Origin: Chitinophaga deserti
GTDB taxonomy: Bacteria > Bacteroidota > Bacteroidia > Chitinophagales > Chitinophagaceae
Assembly (NCBI RefSeq): GCF_003149455.1
Contig: NZ_QFFK01000001.1
Location: 310,001 to 374,000, forward strand
Direction of reading: 5' to 3'
Length of the DNA: 64,000 nucleotides
Part shown: piece after piece, positions 26,937 to 36,089 of the stretch
Layout: every line of letters begins with the position of its first letter
Numbering within the stretch: the first letter of the stretch is position 1
Notes under the pieces: model-generated
The model's input: only the letters and a program-made list of their open reading frames with translations
Database searches by the model: none
What the model was told of the DNA's origin: nothing
Program-made: the position numbers and the translations under genes

Positions 26937-29900
26937 CTAGTTCATTTCTGACATCACGGCATTACTTTCCTTCAGCGCCTTATAAGCTTTTATGCCAGTG
27001 TAGAGCTTGATGGCTGCTGTTCCGGATGTAAATACCCAGGCAGTGCCGATACATATCCCCCTGCTTCGGGGTGTGCCAATCAACACACCTGGCCGCATTG
27101 AAATTGCAGCGAAGCCCAGGAATGAAAATAAAACACCCAGCGGGTTGGAGGTTGTACTCACATTAGACACGTAACCTAAAATGAATAGTCCGGACAGGCC
27201 CATAAAAAGACCCAGCACTGCATTGATGGCTGTTCTCCCCTCATCAGGTATAAACTTCGTGTATGCGAACACACTCATTACGATTACATCCACAAACACA
27301 CCAAAGGTTGTTACCGCCCATAAGAGCGTATCATAAGCCAGCGCCGTGGGGTTTTCTGCATTTGCAAAGAATTCTACCAGAAAGAGCAGAGATCGTACGA
27401 CTCCTCCAATTACTACGATTCCTATCAGCTGGGCAATTTTATAAATCGGCTTGCCAATTTTGCCCAAAACCATCTTCCCCCTGTCCATTAACAATTTAGT
27501 GCCGCCTAACTGTGCATTAAACAGTGCCCACAGCTCCTGCCCGGCACCACTGGCAATACTCAATATAGCCGCAACCTTATTCGGGACCGCCGTTAATCCG
27601 GCCGTGGCCTTGGTTACCAGCTGGGTTGGGATGGCCAGCAGCAGGCATACAAAATCTGCCACTGTAAGGTCGCTGCCCTTGGAATTTTTGTCTGGCCTTG
27701 TGATAAACCGGTACAGGTCTGAAACGAAAGGTATTTCTATCTTTTGGGTAAGATATGCATCTACCATCTTTAACAGCGCTTTCAATATGGCCATCATCGC
27801 TTCAAACAAACCACTAACCACATCGATAGTTACCCTGGCGGCACCTTTTACTATACCGATAAAAAATTTAACCGTTGCGGAGAAAAGGTTGCCGGCATTT
27901 TCTGTTAAACCTGCCTGCACTTCCCGCATGGTTGCTTTAATATCGTCCGTCACTCTATGCTCCAGGTCCCCGAACAACTTCTGTATTTCTTCTTTCAGGC
28001 TGTCGGGTACTGTTAGGTCAGGAATGAGATACCCGAATGGCAGGCCAGACATTTCCACATTTAATTTATCGGCTGTAAGTATCCTTTTTGACAGCAACTG
28101 ATCCATTACATTATAAAGTAACCAATTAGACTTTACACTTCCGGCTGCGGAATTGGCAATACCCGCAGCCCGTTCCGCATCTTCCCGGGCAACCTTCCCG
28201 GTATATGCTCCATATTCCTTTTCCAGATCCGTTAAATTCTTTTGCACGGTTTCATTCAGCTTCGCAAACATCTCAACTCCCTTTCCCTTCATTTGATCGA
28301 AAACACTGGGTTCACCATGCTCCTGCGGATCTAACAGTTTACTCACGGCTGAGTTTACCTGTCCTTTCAGTATATCTTTCATGGCAAGGATATCCTGCCA
28401 GTCGAAATAAAAGCTCAGCATTTCCTTCACTTTGTCAATTCCCCTGGCAATAGTGTTGAATATACCCTGTGCCACAAGCATGGCTTTTCCCAGTGTATCA
28501 ATCACCAGGTCGATGGTATGTTTCACTTTATTGATGATCGCAGTTACTCTCGCAAGCACTTTATCTGCGGCATAAACGATGGCATCTGTAACCGCTGCCG
28601 CACCGCTTTTAATACTATCCCAGAAATCCCCAAATGACATGGGCACCAGGTGTGTAGTTACCGGGTGTTGCCGTAACCATTCCTGAATACCTGCTTCATT
28701 CAACTGGTCCTTAAAATACGTTTGGCCTCCTGCAGCCCCACCCAGGTCAAATGCATAGTTATTGGAGCAAACTACGGGGCAATGAAAATCGCCGGTGGCA
28801 CAACAGCAGATGGTATCCATATTACAACCACCTGCCAGGTAGCGGCTTTCCATTCTCTTGTTCTTGTGAGCTATGGATGCTTTTACCATCATGGCCGTTG
28901 TTTTGATACTGTCTGCCACATCTTTCATGATAGTATCATCTTTCCGGTAGTCATCCATTATCACGGGGTTACCATTAAAATCTATCCCATTGGTGAGGGT
29001 TGCCGCTGTTATCCCGGTTAGTACATCATGCAATTGTGCATCCGGCCGGATGAGCATGCTGAGGTCCTTATCCATAAAGGTTGAATACAAGGTCAGGCCG
29101 GGAAAGGTCAGTCCGTCATGGAAGGCACCCGAGCTATCAGTATAACCCGGCTTCACGGTTATTCGCATCCTCCCGCTTGCATCTGTGATCAGATCAGCAA
29201 ATTGGGATGGCCCCACCCGATATTCCACACCTTCGCATTGTATCACGGCAGGCTCCGTAGCGCCCAATCGGAGATACTGCCCTAAGCGGGGAGTGCCGGA
29301 TACATCAAACAGGGTGATCTCCGTTGCGATACTTGCGGATTTAACAGGAACTGCTCCCAGCTCATCCGTATGCCCGGTAAACTCCATATTCTGCATCAGT
29401 ATGCTTTCTGCATAAAATTCCCTTACCAGATCCGACAATCGTACCGCATGTATATTCCTTTCCGCTTCACTTTCCGGCGTAAGGTCACTGTAATACAGCA
29501 CCCCATTATCCACTCCGATCAACTGAGGACCGGGATCGGTATGCATGGATGCTATTACCCCGGTGTTCAGATTAATGGCATATACAAAACCGCCGGAAAC
29601 TCCGTCCTGCGCATAGGCCATATACAGAATACTTTCCTGCATGATGGTTTTGCCGAGAATGATGGTACCCAGCGAGTAGGGACCTACATTCTTCTTATTG
29701 AAAGTGGCCTGCTTACCGGTTAAAACATCCAGCACCACCAGTGAGCCGCTGACAAGGGGGATGTAACAATACAATGCATCGCTTACAAGCACGCCGGTGG
29801 AACTGAGAGACACCTCAAACGTGGTGGTCCATAAAACCTTAGGGTGTGCCCCGCCGGAAATACCGCAAACAATATTAAAAAGCTTACCCGAATTTAAAAC

Positions 29901-30572
29901 AACGCAGTATACCGGCGCAGTGGATGTTGTACGGATACTGCCGCAGCCGCTGTGTTCTAATTTCAGCGAATGTTTTTTCTTCAATAATTGCAGATCGTAC
30001 ACCCACAGCTCTTTCCCTTTTGTTAAATACACCCCATCGGTACCCAAACTGGGATAACACCCGGAGCCGGGTTTTTCTCCCCAAACGATCTTATGCGCAC
30101 TTTCTGATTTGGGCGGCATACGAAACAGGTGCCCGTCTCCGGAATACAGGTACACCGACCCATTAAGGGCTTCCATCCACAGGGGCTGATCGTGATGCCC
30201 GGGGTGATCCCCACCATCGTCGATAGTTGCGATTTTTAGGGGTACAGGTGCAGCAACAGAAAGTTCGATGTAATACAGCCCCGCATCATCGCAGGCTACC
30301 AGCAAGCCATCATCATAAGGCTGAACAAATACGGTTGAAGTAGTTCTGGCGCCAAACCCGGTTAAACAATATTGTTCCTCTCCCGTAAACTGATCAAATC
30401 CATACAGTTTATCTCCGGAACAATACCACACACAGTGGTCGGAAAGGCAGGCAGATGCTGATGGACCAACTGACCGGGAGGAGGTCCAGTTAGTGGTGAA
30501 TGAAGCCACATCTGTGGTGGCAGGTGCAGTGTTCGTTTGCTGCGAGCCGGCAATCTGAGGTTGAGTTCCCAT
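26937..30572 (-). CDS. Very large beta-propeller / helical / membrane protein, unknown
   Basis: This 1211-residue protein begins MGTQPQIAGS. Frames open earlier (30605, 30722), but this Met gives the simplest start and no signal peptide is seen. Residues about 35-400 look like a PQQ/WD-type beta-propeller (repeats such as DGHLFRMPP, GVYLTKGKELWVYDL, GSLVVLDVLTG, GGFVYAINLNTG). About 410-500 are beta-rich. A cluster of six Cys lies in 20 residues (583-602, CCC centre). Residues about 650-905 are long amphipathic helices (DAIVYAADKVLARVTAIINK) with an FDWQDIL motif (723-729). The C-terminal part (about 1045-1190) has four to five hydrophobic segments. I cannot assign it to a named family. It lies 204 bp downstream of a GH106-like gene on the same strand. 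Confidence 0.75.
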   Translation of the reverse strand: MGTQPQIAGSQQTNTAPATTDVASFTTNWTSSRSVGPSASACLSDHCVWYCSGDKLYGFDQFTGEEQYCLTGFGARTTSTVFVQPYDDGLLVACDDAGLYYIELSVAAPVPLKIATIDDGGDHPGHHDQPLWMEALNGSVYLYSGDGHLFRMPPKSESAHKIVWGEKPGSGCYPSLGTDGVYLTKGKELWVYDLQLLKKKHSLKLEHSGCGSIRTTSTAPVYCVVLNSGKLFNIVCGISGGAHPKVLWTTTFEVSLSSTGVLVSDALYCYIPLVSGSLVVLDVLTGKQATFNKKNVGPYSLGTIILGKTIMQESILYMAYAQDGVSGGFVYAINLNTGVIASMHTDPGPQLIGVDNGVLYYSDLTPESEAERNIHAVRLSDLVREFYAESILMQNMEFTGHTDELGAVPVKSASIATEITLFDVSGTPRLGQYLRLGATEPAVIQCEGVEYRVGPSQFADLITDASGRMRITVKPGYTDSSGAFHDGLTFPGLTLYSTFMDKDLSMLIRPDAQLHDVLTGITAATLTNGIDFNGNPVIMDDYRKDDTIMKDVADSIKTTAMMVKASIAHKNKRMESRYLAGGCNMDTICCCATGDFHCPVVCSNNYAFDLGGAAGGQTYFKDQLNEAGIQEWLRQHPVTTHLVPMSFGDFWDSIKSGAAAVTDAIVYAADKVLARVTAIINKVKHTIDLVIDTLGKAMLVAQGIFNTIARGIDKVKEMLSFYFDWQDILAMKDILKGQVNSAVSKLLDPQEHGEPSVFDQMKGKGVEMFAKLNETVQKNLTDLEKEYGAYTGKVAREDAERAAGIANSAAGSVKSNWLLYNVMDQLLSKRILTADKLNVEMSGLPFGYLIPDLTVPDSLKEEIQKLFGDLEHRVTDDIKATMREVQAGLTENAGNLFSATVKFFIGIVKGAARVTIDVVSGLFEAMMAILKALLKMVDAYLTQKIEIPFVSDLYRFITRPDKNSKGSDLTVADFVCLLLAIPTQLVTKATAGLTAVPNKVAAILSIASGAGQELWALFNAQLGGTKLLMDRGKMVLGKIGKPIYKIAQLIGIVVIGGVVRSLLFLVEFFANAENPTALAYDTLLWAVTTFGVFVDVIVMSVFAYTKFIPDEGRTAINAVLGLFMGLSGLFILGYVSNVSTTSNPLGVLFSFLGFAAISMRPGVLIGTPRSRGICIGTAWVFTSGTAAIKLYTGIKAYKALKESNAVMSEMN

Positions 30573-30776
30573 GACAATAATTTTTAAGGATATGGAATCG
30601 GGCATAGTAAGCCGAACGAAATAGTTTCGCTTAATACTGCTGATAACTTCTAAAAAATATTGCCGGAACGGAAAATAGGCTGAAGGAGAAAAAATACGAA
30701 AAGGCGTTTCAGGCCTTACCACAATAAATGTAAGACAATTCCAAATTAGTGCAGATAAAATTCTACTGCTGTTTCG

Positions 30777-33700
30777 CTACAGGCTTGCTTCCCAGGCAAT
30801 CTGTAACCTTACCGGCCCCAGTAAGCCCGCTTCAAGCAGGGGATCGTCCTTCTTATAGTTGTTCCATGAAGAGAATGAGATACGCCGCCCGGGGTTTTCT
30901 TTGTTCTGCACCAGCCAATCGGGTAAGGCAGTGATGTAATTGGAAGATGAATAATTGTTTTCTGCCGGGAGGTATTCATCTCCAATCTGGCGGTTGGGCC
31001 ATAATGTAGCCACCTGAATGCGCAACTTGTTTTCTCCTGTATGTACAAATGGTGTGATATCTATTTGATAGGGTTCTTTCCAGCAAAGGCCTGCATCCTT
31101 CCCATTGATATTTACGGCAGCAACCACTTCTACCCTTCCCAGATCGAGGAACACCCGCTTACCCTTTTGCAGCATGGCTGCTGAGATGTGCATAGCTTTA
31201 TCATACGAGACTACTCCCGCGAAATGACGCACATTAAAATCCGGATGGTTACGCAGCGACGTTAATTCCGGAAGGGTTATTCCTGCCGGAGCATCACGGC
31301 CTGCTTCAAAAGATAATTGCCAGGGCCCCTTAACCGTGTGAACCGAACATTTGTCTGTTACTTTCTGCTGCAGGCCATCTATCCAATAATCACCATTTTC
31401 CCGGACGAGCGCTTTCCTACGGGCTCCCTGTCCATAGATCACCATACCGCCCGGTAATTCAGGGGCAGGTAATCCGGCAGAATACTGTGCCAGTACCTTT
31501 TGCGGGCTGAGTGCTTCGCGGTAAAGTTTAGGTGCTGTGGCATTCCCTTCGAACACACCAGACTGCAGCTCTCCCGTGGGCTTGGTACCAAGGCCGGGTA
31601 TAACTATATGATCCCCTGCAGGAGCCTGCCCTGCCAGCTTTCCGTTTATATACAATGCAGGAGCACCGTTATGATATACAGCTACCACATGCGTCCATCC
31701 CGAAACCGGGGCATACACCGCCACAACATCCTTAGAGAAATAGGCGGCCCCTTTCGCACGTTCACATATGCGGATAACATTTTGTCCGGCTGCAATACCT
31801 GCAGTGGTGATGCCTTTACCATATACCACTTCTCCCTCTGCAGGGAACACAACATACCCTTTCCCCGGCATGGCATAAGTATCCGGCTTCAGCCAAACTT
31901 CCATCGAAAATGTTTGCCGAACAGTCTTCCATTGTGTTGCTTCCGGAACTGTGTATGGCCGTGCAGCAGCAAGCACTTCCCCATCTTTTAACAACGTCCT
32001 GATCCCTTTGCCCGGCAGTGGCTTCCGGAATACAACGAGCCACGCCCCTCCGGGAGAAAACTCCAGCGGTATGCGGATACCATGTTCCGTTGCTTCGTAC
32101 ATCAATACGTCTGTTATACTGCCGGTTTCCGCATTCCATAATTCAGGCTGCATGCCTTTCACTCTGAACTCGGCTGTAACACGCTCATACCGGCGGAGCC
32201 GGTTACTCACAAAATAAATATCTGCTGTACCGGTACGGCGGTGGGTAAAGCGAATGGCAGCATCGCGGCGTGGAGCAGTGAAGGTAAAATCAGGCGGTAA
32301 TTGAATGATTTCCGCAAGCAATTTACCCCGGAAAACCGTTCCCGCTCCCAGCCTGTGTTCCTTTACCTTTACCCCATCCAGATCGCCCCATATTGCATTG
32401 ACCAGTGCTTCCTGTTCGGCCTTATCACCATCCAGCCCGGGTAATGATGCCGGCGCCTCATTTACTGCCAGCCACATACCTTTCTCCACCAGTGCTTTCA
32501 GCTTTTGCAGTACGCGGACAGACATGCTTTGCTGCTGTATCAGCGCCATTACTTTATACCGCATCCCATCCGGAAATACGATTACATGTTGCCGGATGCT
32601 GATATCACTGAACAATGCATCCGGCCCCATCACATCAGCACCGTATCCGGTAGGGGCTGAGGGTGAGGCAAGATCAATGTCAGGTACGGTAGCGGAAGGT
32701 TCTTCCCCTTTAAAGAATACGAAATCTGCGGCATAATGCCCCTGCTGCATGAGGTACTGGGTACGCGTCAGGTAATCCGTCCAGCCGCTGGCAAAAGGCA
32801 TCCATGGATTGGTACGGTCGAAGTGAGCGCCAAAATGCGCCATTGAAAAGCCCGGTGCACCATACCGGTAAGGCTGGTGCACCATCATGCTCAGTACCAT
32901 CTGATTGATTCCTATGGAATAAAAATGATCGCCCTGTACTTTGAGATTGTAAGGGTAATCGGTCCAACGGGAGGTTTCCGGCAATCCGGTAAATGCTTCT
33001 GCCCCAATAACCCGCTTACCTGCAGTATGCCCTGCGGATAAGGATGTACTGATACAGTTCATGGAGCCGGGCGCATAACGGGTCCAGAATTCGCCTATAG
33101 GCATATCCAGCTGCTGCGTAACCTCGAAACTGTCAAACATCCCATCGCCATAAGGTTCGCCCCACAAATGCCAGCCATACTCCCTGCAATGTGCTTTAAA
33201 CCCGCCGTAATATTCTTTGGCTACCAGGGTGGCCTGTGTACGGCGAAAATCAGCCAGAAAGCGGTTGGTTGCATCCGCATCTTCCACAATACGCCCGGTA
33301 AGCGCTGGAAGCCAGCTGATGATACTGTAATTATTCCGGGAGCGGAAAGCTTCAGGCATCTCCAGCGTCCAGTTCTGAACGCCTACCTCCCAGCTGTCTA
33401 TCAGCAAACCTCCGAAAGCAGGGCAGGAACGCAGGTCTTTGAAAATGTAATCGTCCATGTGCTGCCACCAATTGTCCAAAGCTTTGCGGCTGAATTTATC
33501 CAACACAAGCCCCGCACCTGCTGCAGGCTGGGATGCACCTAACTGCCCGGTAGCAGTGTGCCCGATGCGCAGGATGGTCCACCGGCCTGTTGGAGGGCTC
33601 CAGGAAAGTGTACCGTCTGGCTGCAGGAGACGGGTAAGATCCTGCACATTCCGTTCCCTGATGCCTTCCGTTGCAGGAGGTTCAGCACCGGTAGCCGGTA

Positions 33701-34688
33701 CGTACTGATAAAAGTTAGCTTTACCCGGCCAGTTATTCACACCCGCATGGGCATGCCAGCGTATGCCAGACAGCCAGGTAGCCGTACTGGTTTTAAGGCG
33801 GAGAAATTTTGCATGAACAGCAGGGAATACCGCAACGCCGGGAGCATTCATTTTACGCAACTGCGGCATGGGCATTTTGCATACAGGAGCATAACTCACA
33901 CCGTCTGCACTGCTTTCTATTGTTAAAGTGGGCGGGTTATCCGGGGGGCCGTTATATACATCAGCAGGTACTTCCGGCTTGCGCCAGATGGTTACCGACT
34001 GAATGGTGCTTATGGCTGTAAACTCAAACACCAGCTCTCCTGTTTTCTCTAACCGCAAAGCAGTTTCAGGATGTTCGTCAGCAATTAGGGAAACATCTGC
34101 CGCTTCCCCGTTCAGCCATAACTGACGGGTATCGGGCTCAGGTAGTTCCGGGAAAGCCAGCACGGCAATATCCCTGTAGTATCCAAGTTTCGAAAAAGGC
34201 TGCGGGAGATGATAAGTATTTATTGACGGAACGGCCTGCACAGTTCTCCATACCAGCTGTTGCATACTCTGATCTGGCTGAACGAATGGGCCACCGGTAC
34301 CTGAGAAACCAGATGAGTTATGCAATGTGATCTGCAGCTTCAGGCGTTGCGCTTCCTGCGTGGTAAACAATACCATCTGCCGCCACGCTGCACTACCCAT
34401 ATCTACCGGCCCTTTAGGCGTGGCAGCTTCAACATTAAACAGCATGGCCCCGCCAAGCCCCATTTGCCGCATGGCTTCCAGATCTTTCGTAATGCCTTCT
34501 TCCGAAACATGACCATTCTGCCACATCCAGAATACCTGTGGCCGGTAACGGGCCGGCGGCCGCATAAAGCCTGCTGCATTAAACGGTTCATCGCTTACAC
34601 CGGCACTACTCAATGCCGGCAATACCAATACTCCCGTAGCCGTTATCAGTGAATTTTTCAGGAACTCCCTTCTTTGCATATTACCCAT
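30777..34688 (-). CDS. GH106-like alpha-L-rhamnosidase with LamG-type insert
   Basis: The 1303-residue protein has a twin-arginine-like signal (MQRREFLKNSLITATG, then hydrophobic). A catalytic region follows whose opening RPQVFWMWQNGHVSEEG and GLGGAMLFN match GH106-type enzymes (Glyco_hydro_106), which release L-rhamnose from plant polymers such as rhamnogalacturonan or arabinogalactan. A concanavalin-like LamG domain (about 920-1090, EVWLKPDTY, SGWTHVVAVYHNGAPALYINGKLAG) follows, then a beta-sandwich (NINGKDAGLCWKEPYQID, LWPNRQIGDEYLP). Start chosen at Met 34688; 34679 is also possible. It is not next to a SusCD pair. The catalytic acid and base were not assigned. Confidence 0.84.
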   Translation of the reverse strand: MGNMQRREFLKNSLITATGVLVLPALSSAGVSDEPFNAAGFMRPPARYRPQVFWMWQNGHVSEEGITKDLEAMRQMGLGGAMLFNVEAATPKGPVDMGSAAWRQMVLFTTQEAQRLKLQITLHNSSGFSGTGGPFVQPDQSMQQLVWRTVQAVPSINTYHLPQPFSKLGYYRDIAVLAFPELPEPDTRQLWLNGEAADVSLIADEHPETALRLEKTGELVFEFTAISTIQSVTIWRKPEVPADVYNGPPDNPPTLTIESSADGVSYAPVCKMPMPQLRKMNAPGVAVFPAVHAKFLRLKTSTATWLSGIRWHAHAGVNNWPGKANFYQYVPATGAEPPATEGIRERNVQDLTRLLQPDGTLSWSPPTGRWTILRIGHTATGQLGASQPAAGAGLVLDKFSRKALDNWWQHMDDYIFKDLRSCPAFGGLLIDSWEVGVQNWTLEMPEAFRSRNNYSIISWLPALTGRIVEDADATNRFLADFRRTQATLVAKEYYGGFKAHCREYGWHLWGEPYGDGMFDSFEVTQQLDMPIGEFWTRYAPGSMNCISTSLSAGHTAGKRVIGAEAFTGLPETSRWTDYPYNLKVQGDHFYSIGINQMVLSMMVHQPYRYGAPGFSMAHFGAHFDRTNPWMPFASGWTDYLTRTQYLMQQGHYAADFVFFKGEEPSATVPDIDLASPSAPTGYGADVMGPDALFSDISIRQHVIVFPDGMRYKVMALIQQQSMSVRVLQKLKALVEKGMWLAVNEAPASLPGLDGDKAEQEALVNAIWGDLDGVKVKEHRLGAGTVFRGKLLAEIIQLPPDFTFTAPRRDAAIRFTHRRTGTADIYFVSNRLRRYERVTAEFRVKGMQPELWNAETGSITDVLMYEATEHGIRIPLEFSPGGAWLVVFRKPLPGKGIRTLLKDGEVLAAARPYTVPEATQWKTVRQTFSMEVWLKPDTYAMPGKGYVVFPAEGEVVYGKGITTAGIAAGQNVIRICERAKGAAYFSKDVVAVYAPVSGWTHVVAVYHNGAPALYINGKLAGQAPAGDHIVIPGLGTKPTGELQSGVFEGNATAPKLYREALSPQKVLAQYSAGLPAPELPGGMVIYGQGARRKALVRENGDYWIDGLQQKVTDKCSVHTVKGPWQLSFEAGRDAPAGITLPELTSLRNHPDFNVRHFAGVVSYDKAMHISAAMLQKGKRVFLDLGRVEVVAAVNINGKDAGLCWKEPYQIDITPFVHTGENKLRIQVATLWPNRQIGDEYLPAENNYSSSNYITALPDWLVQNKENPGRRISFSSWNNYKKDDPLLEAGLLGPVRLQIAWEASL

Positions 34689-34942
34689 CTTGTTGATAGC
34701 CTTAACAAGATACTGAATTTTAATGCGTCCCTGTTGGTGAGCAGTATTCCGGGAATATTGCAATTTTCGAAAACTTCCAAACCCTGCTACTGTCAGCTTC
34801 GAAATTATTCATCCTGACTGCTTTGAAATTTCGTAGTTCGGCAAACCGTAATACTGTGGTGTTGAATAGCCTCTAAACCCGCGCCCATACTACTCCGGTG
34901 CGCTATTCGTAAATTTAACTTCAACAACTAAAACACATTGTT

Positions 34943-35707
34943 ATGGCAATCTTAGATTCTCTCATTCCATTTAAAGGCCGGCTCGGCAATATTATCTCGT
35001 ACGAGCGCAACGGCAAACACTGTTTACGTACAGTACCACAAACAGTACGGCAAACGGATAATACCCGCCGTGCGGCAAAAGTATTCGGTGCTACCAGCCG
35101 CAAGGGCGCCCTTATCCGGCATGCTATTACGCCTGAATTAAACATCCACCCGGACCGTGCGCTGGTAAACCGCCTCAACAGCTACATCCTGGGAGCGGGC
35201 AGAAACAACCACGCAGGGCTGCTTAATTTCCGCTTCAAAGGCTACACCGGGCTGGACAGGTTCTTCGGCAGCAAGACTGTATTTAAAAAAGACGGCTCCC
35301 TGCACATACCTGCGCAGTACATTCAAGGTTATGGAGATGCCCTCCGCATGGAGCTGAAAGTAATTGCTACCCGCATCGACTTCAGCACCCGCACTATTAA
35401 AGGCACAGATACTGCCCTCCTGAAAATCGATCTCAACAAGGAGTGCCACTACTTCGAAGGGGCGGATTTGCGCGTAGATGTACCCGGCAAAGGCACCTTA
35501 CTGGTAGTATTACAGGTAAAGCTTTTTACTGAGGATTTCGATATCCGCGACAAGAAGAGCGAAGCAGCAGATATTGTAGCCGTTGTGGAAGAGCAGGCTC
35601 CACAGGTTACCCACACCAAAGAAAAGCCCCGCACCGGCTTCTTATTACCCAATCCCGGGGCACCCACTACCATTCCGGAAAATCAGGTACACATCCAACG
35701 GGAATAG
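34943..35707 (+). CDS. Conserved Bacteroidota protein with GRLGN-type N-terminus, unknown
   Basis: The 254-residue protein starts MAILDSLIPFKGRLGNIISYERNGKHCLR. This G-x-[LV]-G-N-x-[IV]-x-Y-x-x-x-G-K motif resembles the N-termini of the DUF6266-type family, but I am not certain of membership. A beta-rich middle (about 90-190) includes DTALLKIDLNKECHYFEG and GKGTLLVVLQVKLFTEDF. The end is a flexible, proline-rich tail (PNPGAPTTIPENQ). No signal or TM is visible. It stands alone, divergent from the GH106 gene and convergent with the thioredoxin gene at 36090. An unusual 11-nt periodic tract follows. Function unknown. Confidence 0.72.
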   Translation: MAILDSLIPFKGRLGNIISYERNGKHCLRTVPQTVRQTDNTRRAAKVFGATSRKGALIRHAITPELNIHPDRALVNRLNSYILGAGRNNHAGLLNFRFKGYTGLDRFFGSKTVFKKDGSLHIPAQYIQGYGDALRMELKVIATRIDFSTRTIKGTDTALLKIDLNKECHYFEGADLRVDVPGKGTLLVVLQVKLFTEDFDIRDKKSEAADIVAVVEEQAPQVTHTKEKPRTGFLLPNPGAPTTIPENQVHIQRE

Positions 35708-36018
35708 CCCTTAGCCATATCAGGGTGTTTTTGTTGTAAGTATTTTAATATCAATAAGTTTGGAACCCAGATCTACACGGCAGGCCCCTCCTCCGCCAGC
35801 CAGTGCCATGGGCCACAGCCACCCGGTCTTCCCTTTTACAGCCTGCCATCACCTTCACACCGCATCCACATCACTTCCGCATCACCTCCGCCTCAAGTCC
35901 ACCTCATCGACACACTTTACTGCTAATTCACCTATAACTGACACGTAGACGACCCGTAGATAACTGCTTCAAATAAGCTTCAAATAAGCTTCAAATACCG
36001 TAAGCCCAACCGCTTTAA
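35708..36018. repeat. Gene-free region with 11-nt periodic repeats
   Basis: This 311-bp gap holds two runs of 11-nt periodicity. In the first (about 35847-35912), units such as CATCACCTTCA, CATCACTTCCG and CATCACCTCCG recur every 11 bases on a G-poor plus strand. In the second (35965-35997), GCTTCAAATA(A) repeats three times, flanked by CCGTAGATAAC and CCGTAAGCCCA in the same register. No credible gene lies here: the short frame at 35760-35948 looks like low-complexity chance. No function can be assigned. Confidence 0.5.
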
Positions 36019-36058
36019 TGCAAATGCCCCTCCGGATAGTACCGGAGGGGCATTTGCA
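36019..36058. terminator. Bidirectional hairpin between convergent genes
   Basis: A perfect 17-bp stem (36019-36035 with 36042-36058) and 6-nt loop ATAGTA lies 31 bp past the stop of the minus-strand gene at 36090 and well downstream of the plus-strand gene at 34943. It has no long U-run, but its strength and place fit a terminator. Confidence 0.75.
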
Positions 36059-36089
36059 ATCATGAACGGATGAAATATATGGGGAGTAC

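Noticed and set aside
26937..30572. Assignment of the large protein as a known toxin or phage/eCIS effector
   Set aside because: No named toxin motif, no secretion apparatus and no immunity gene are visible. I kept it as unknown.
35760..35948. 62-codon open frame in the periodic tract
   Set aside because: The translation is low-complexity and follows the repeat composition. No start context or family likeness supports it.
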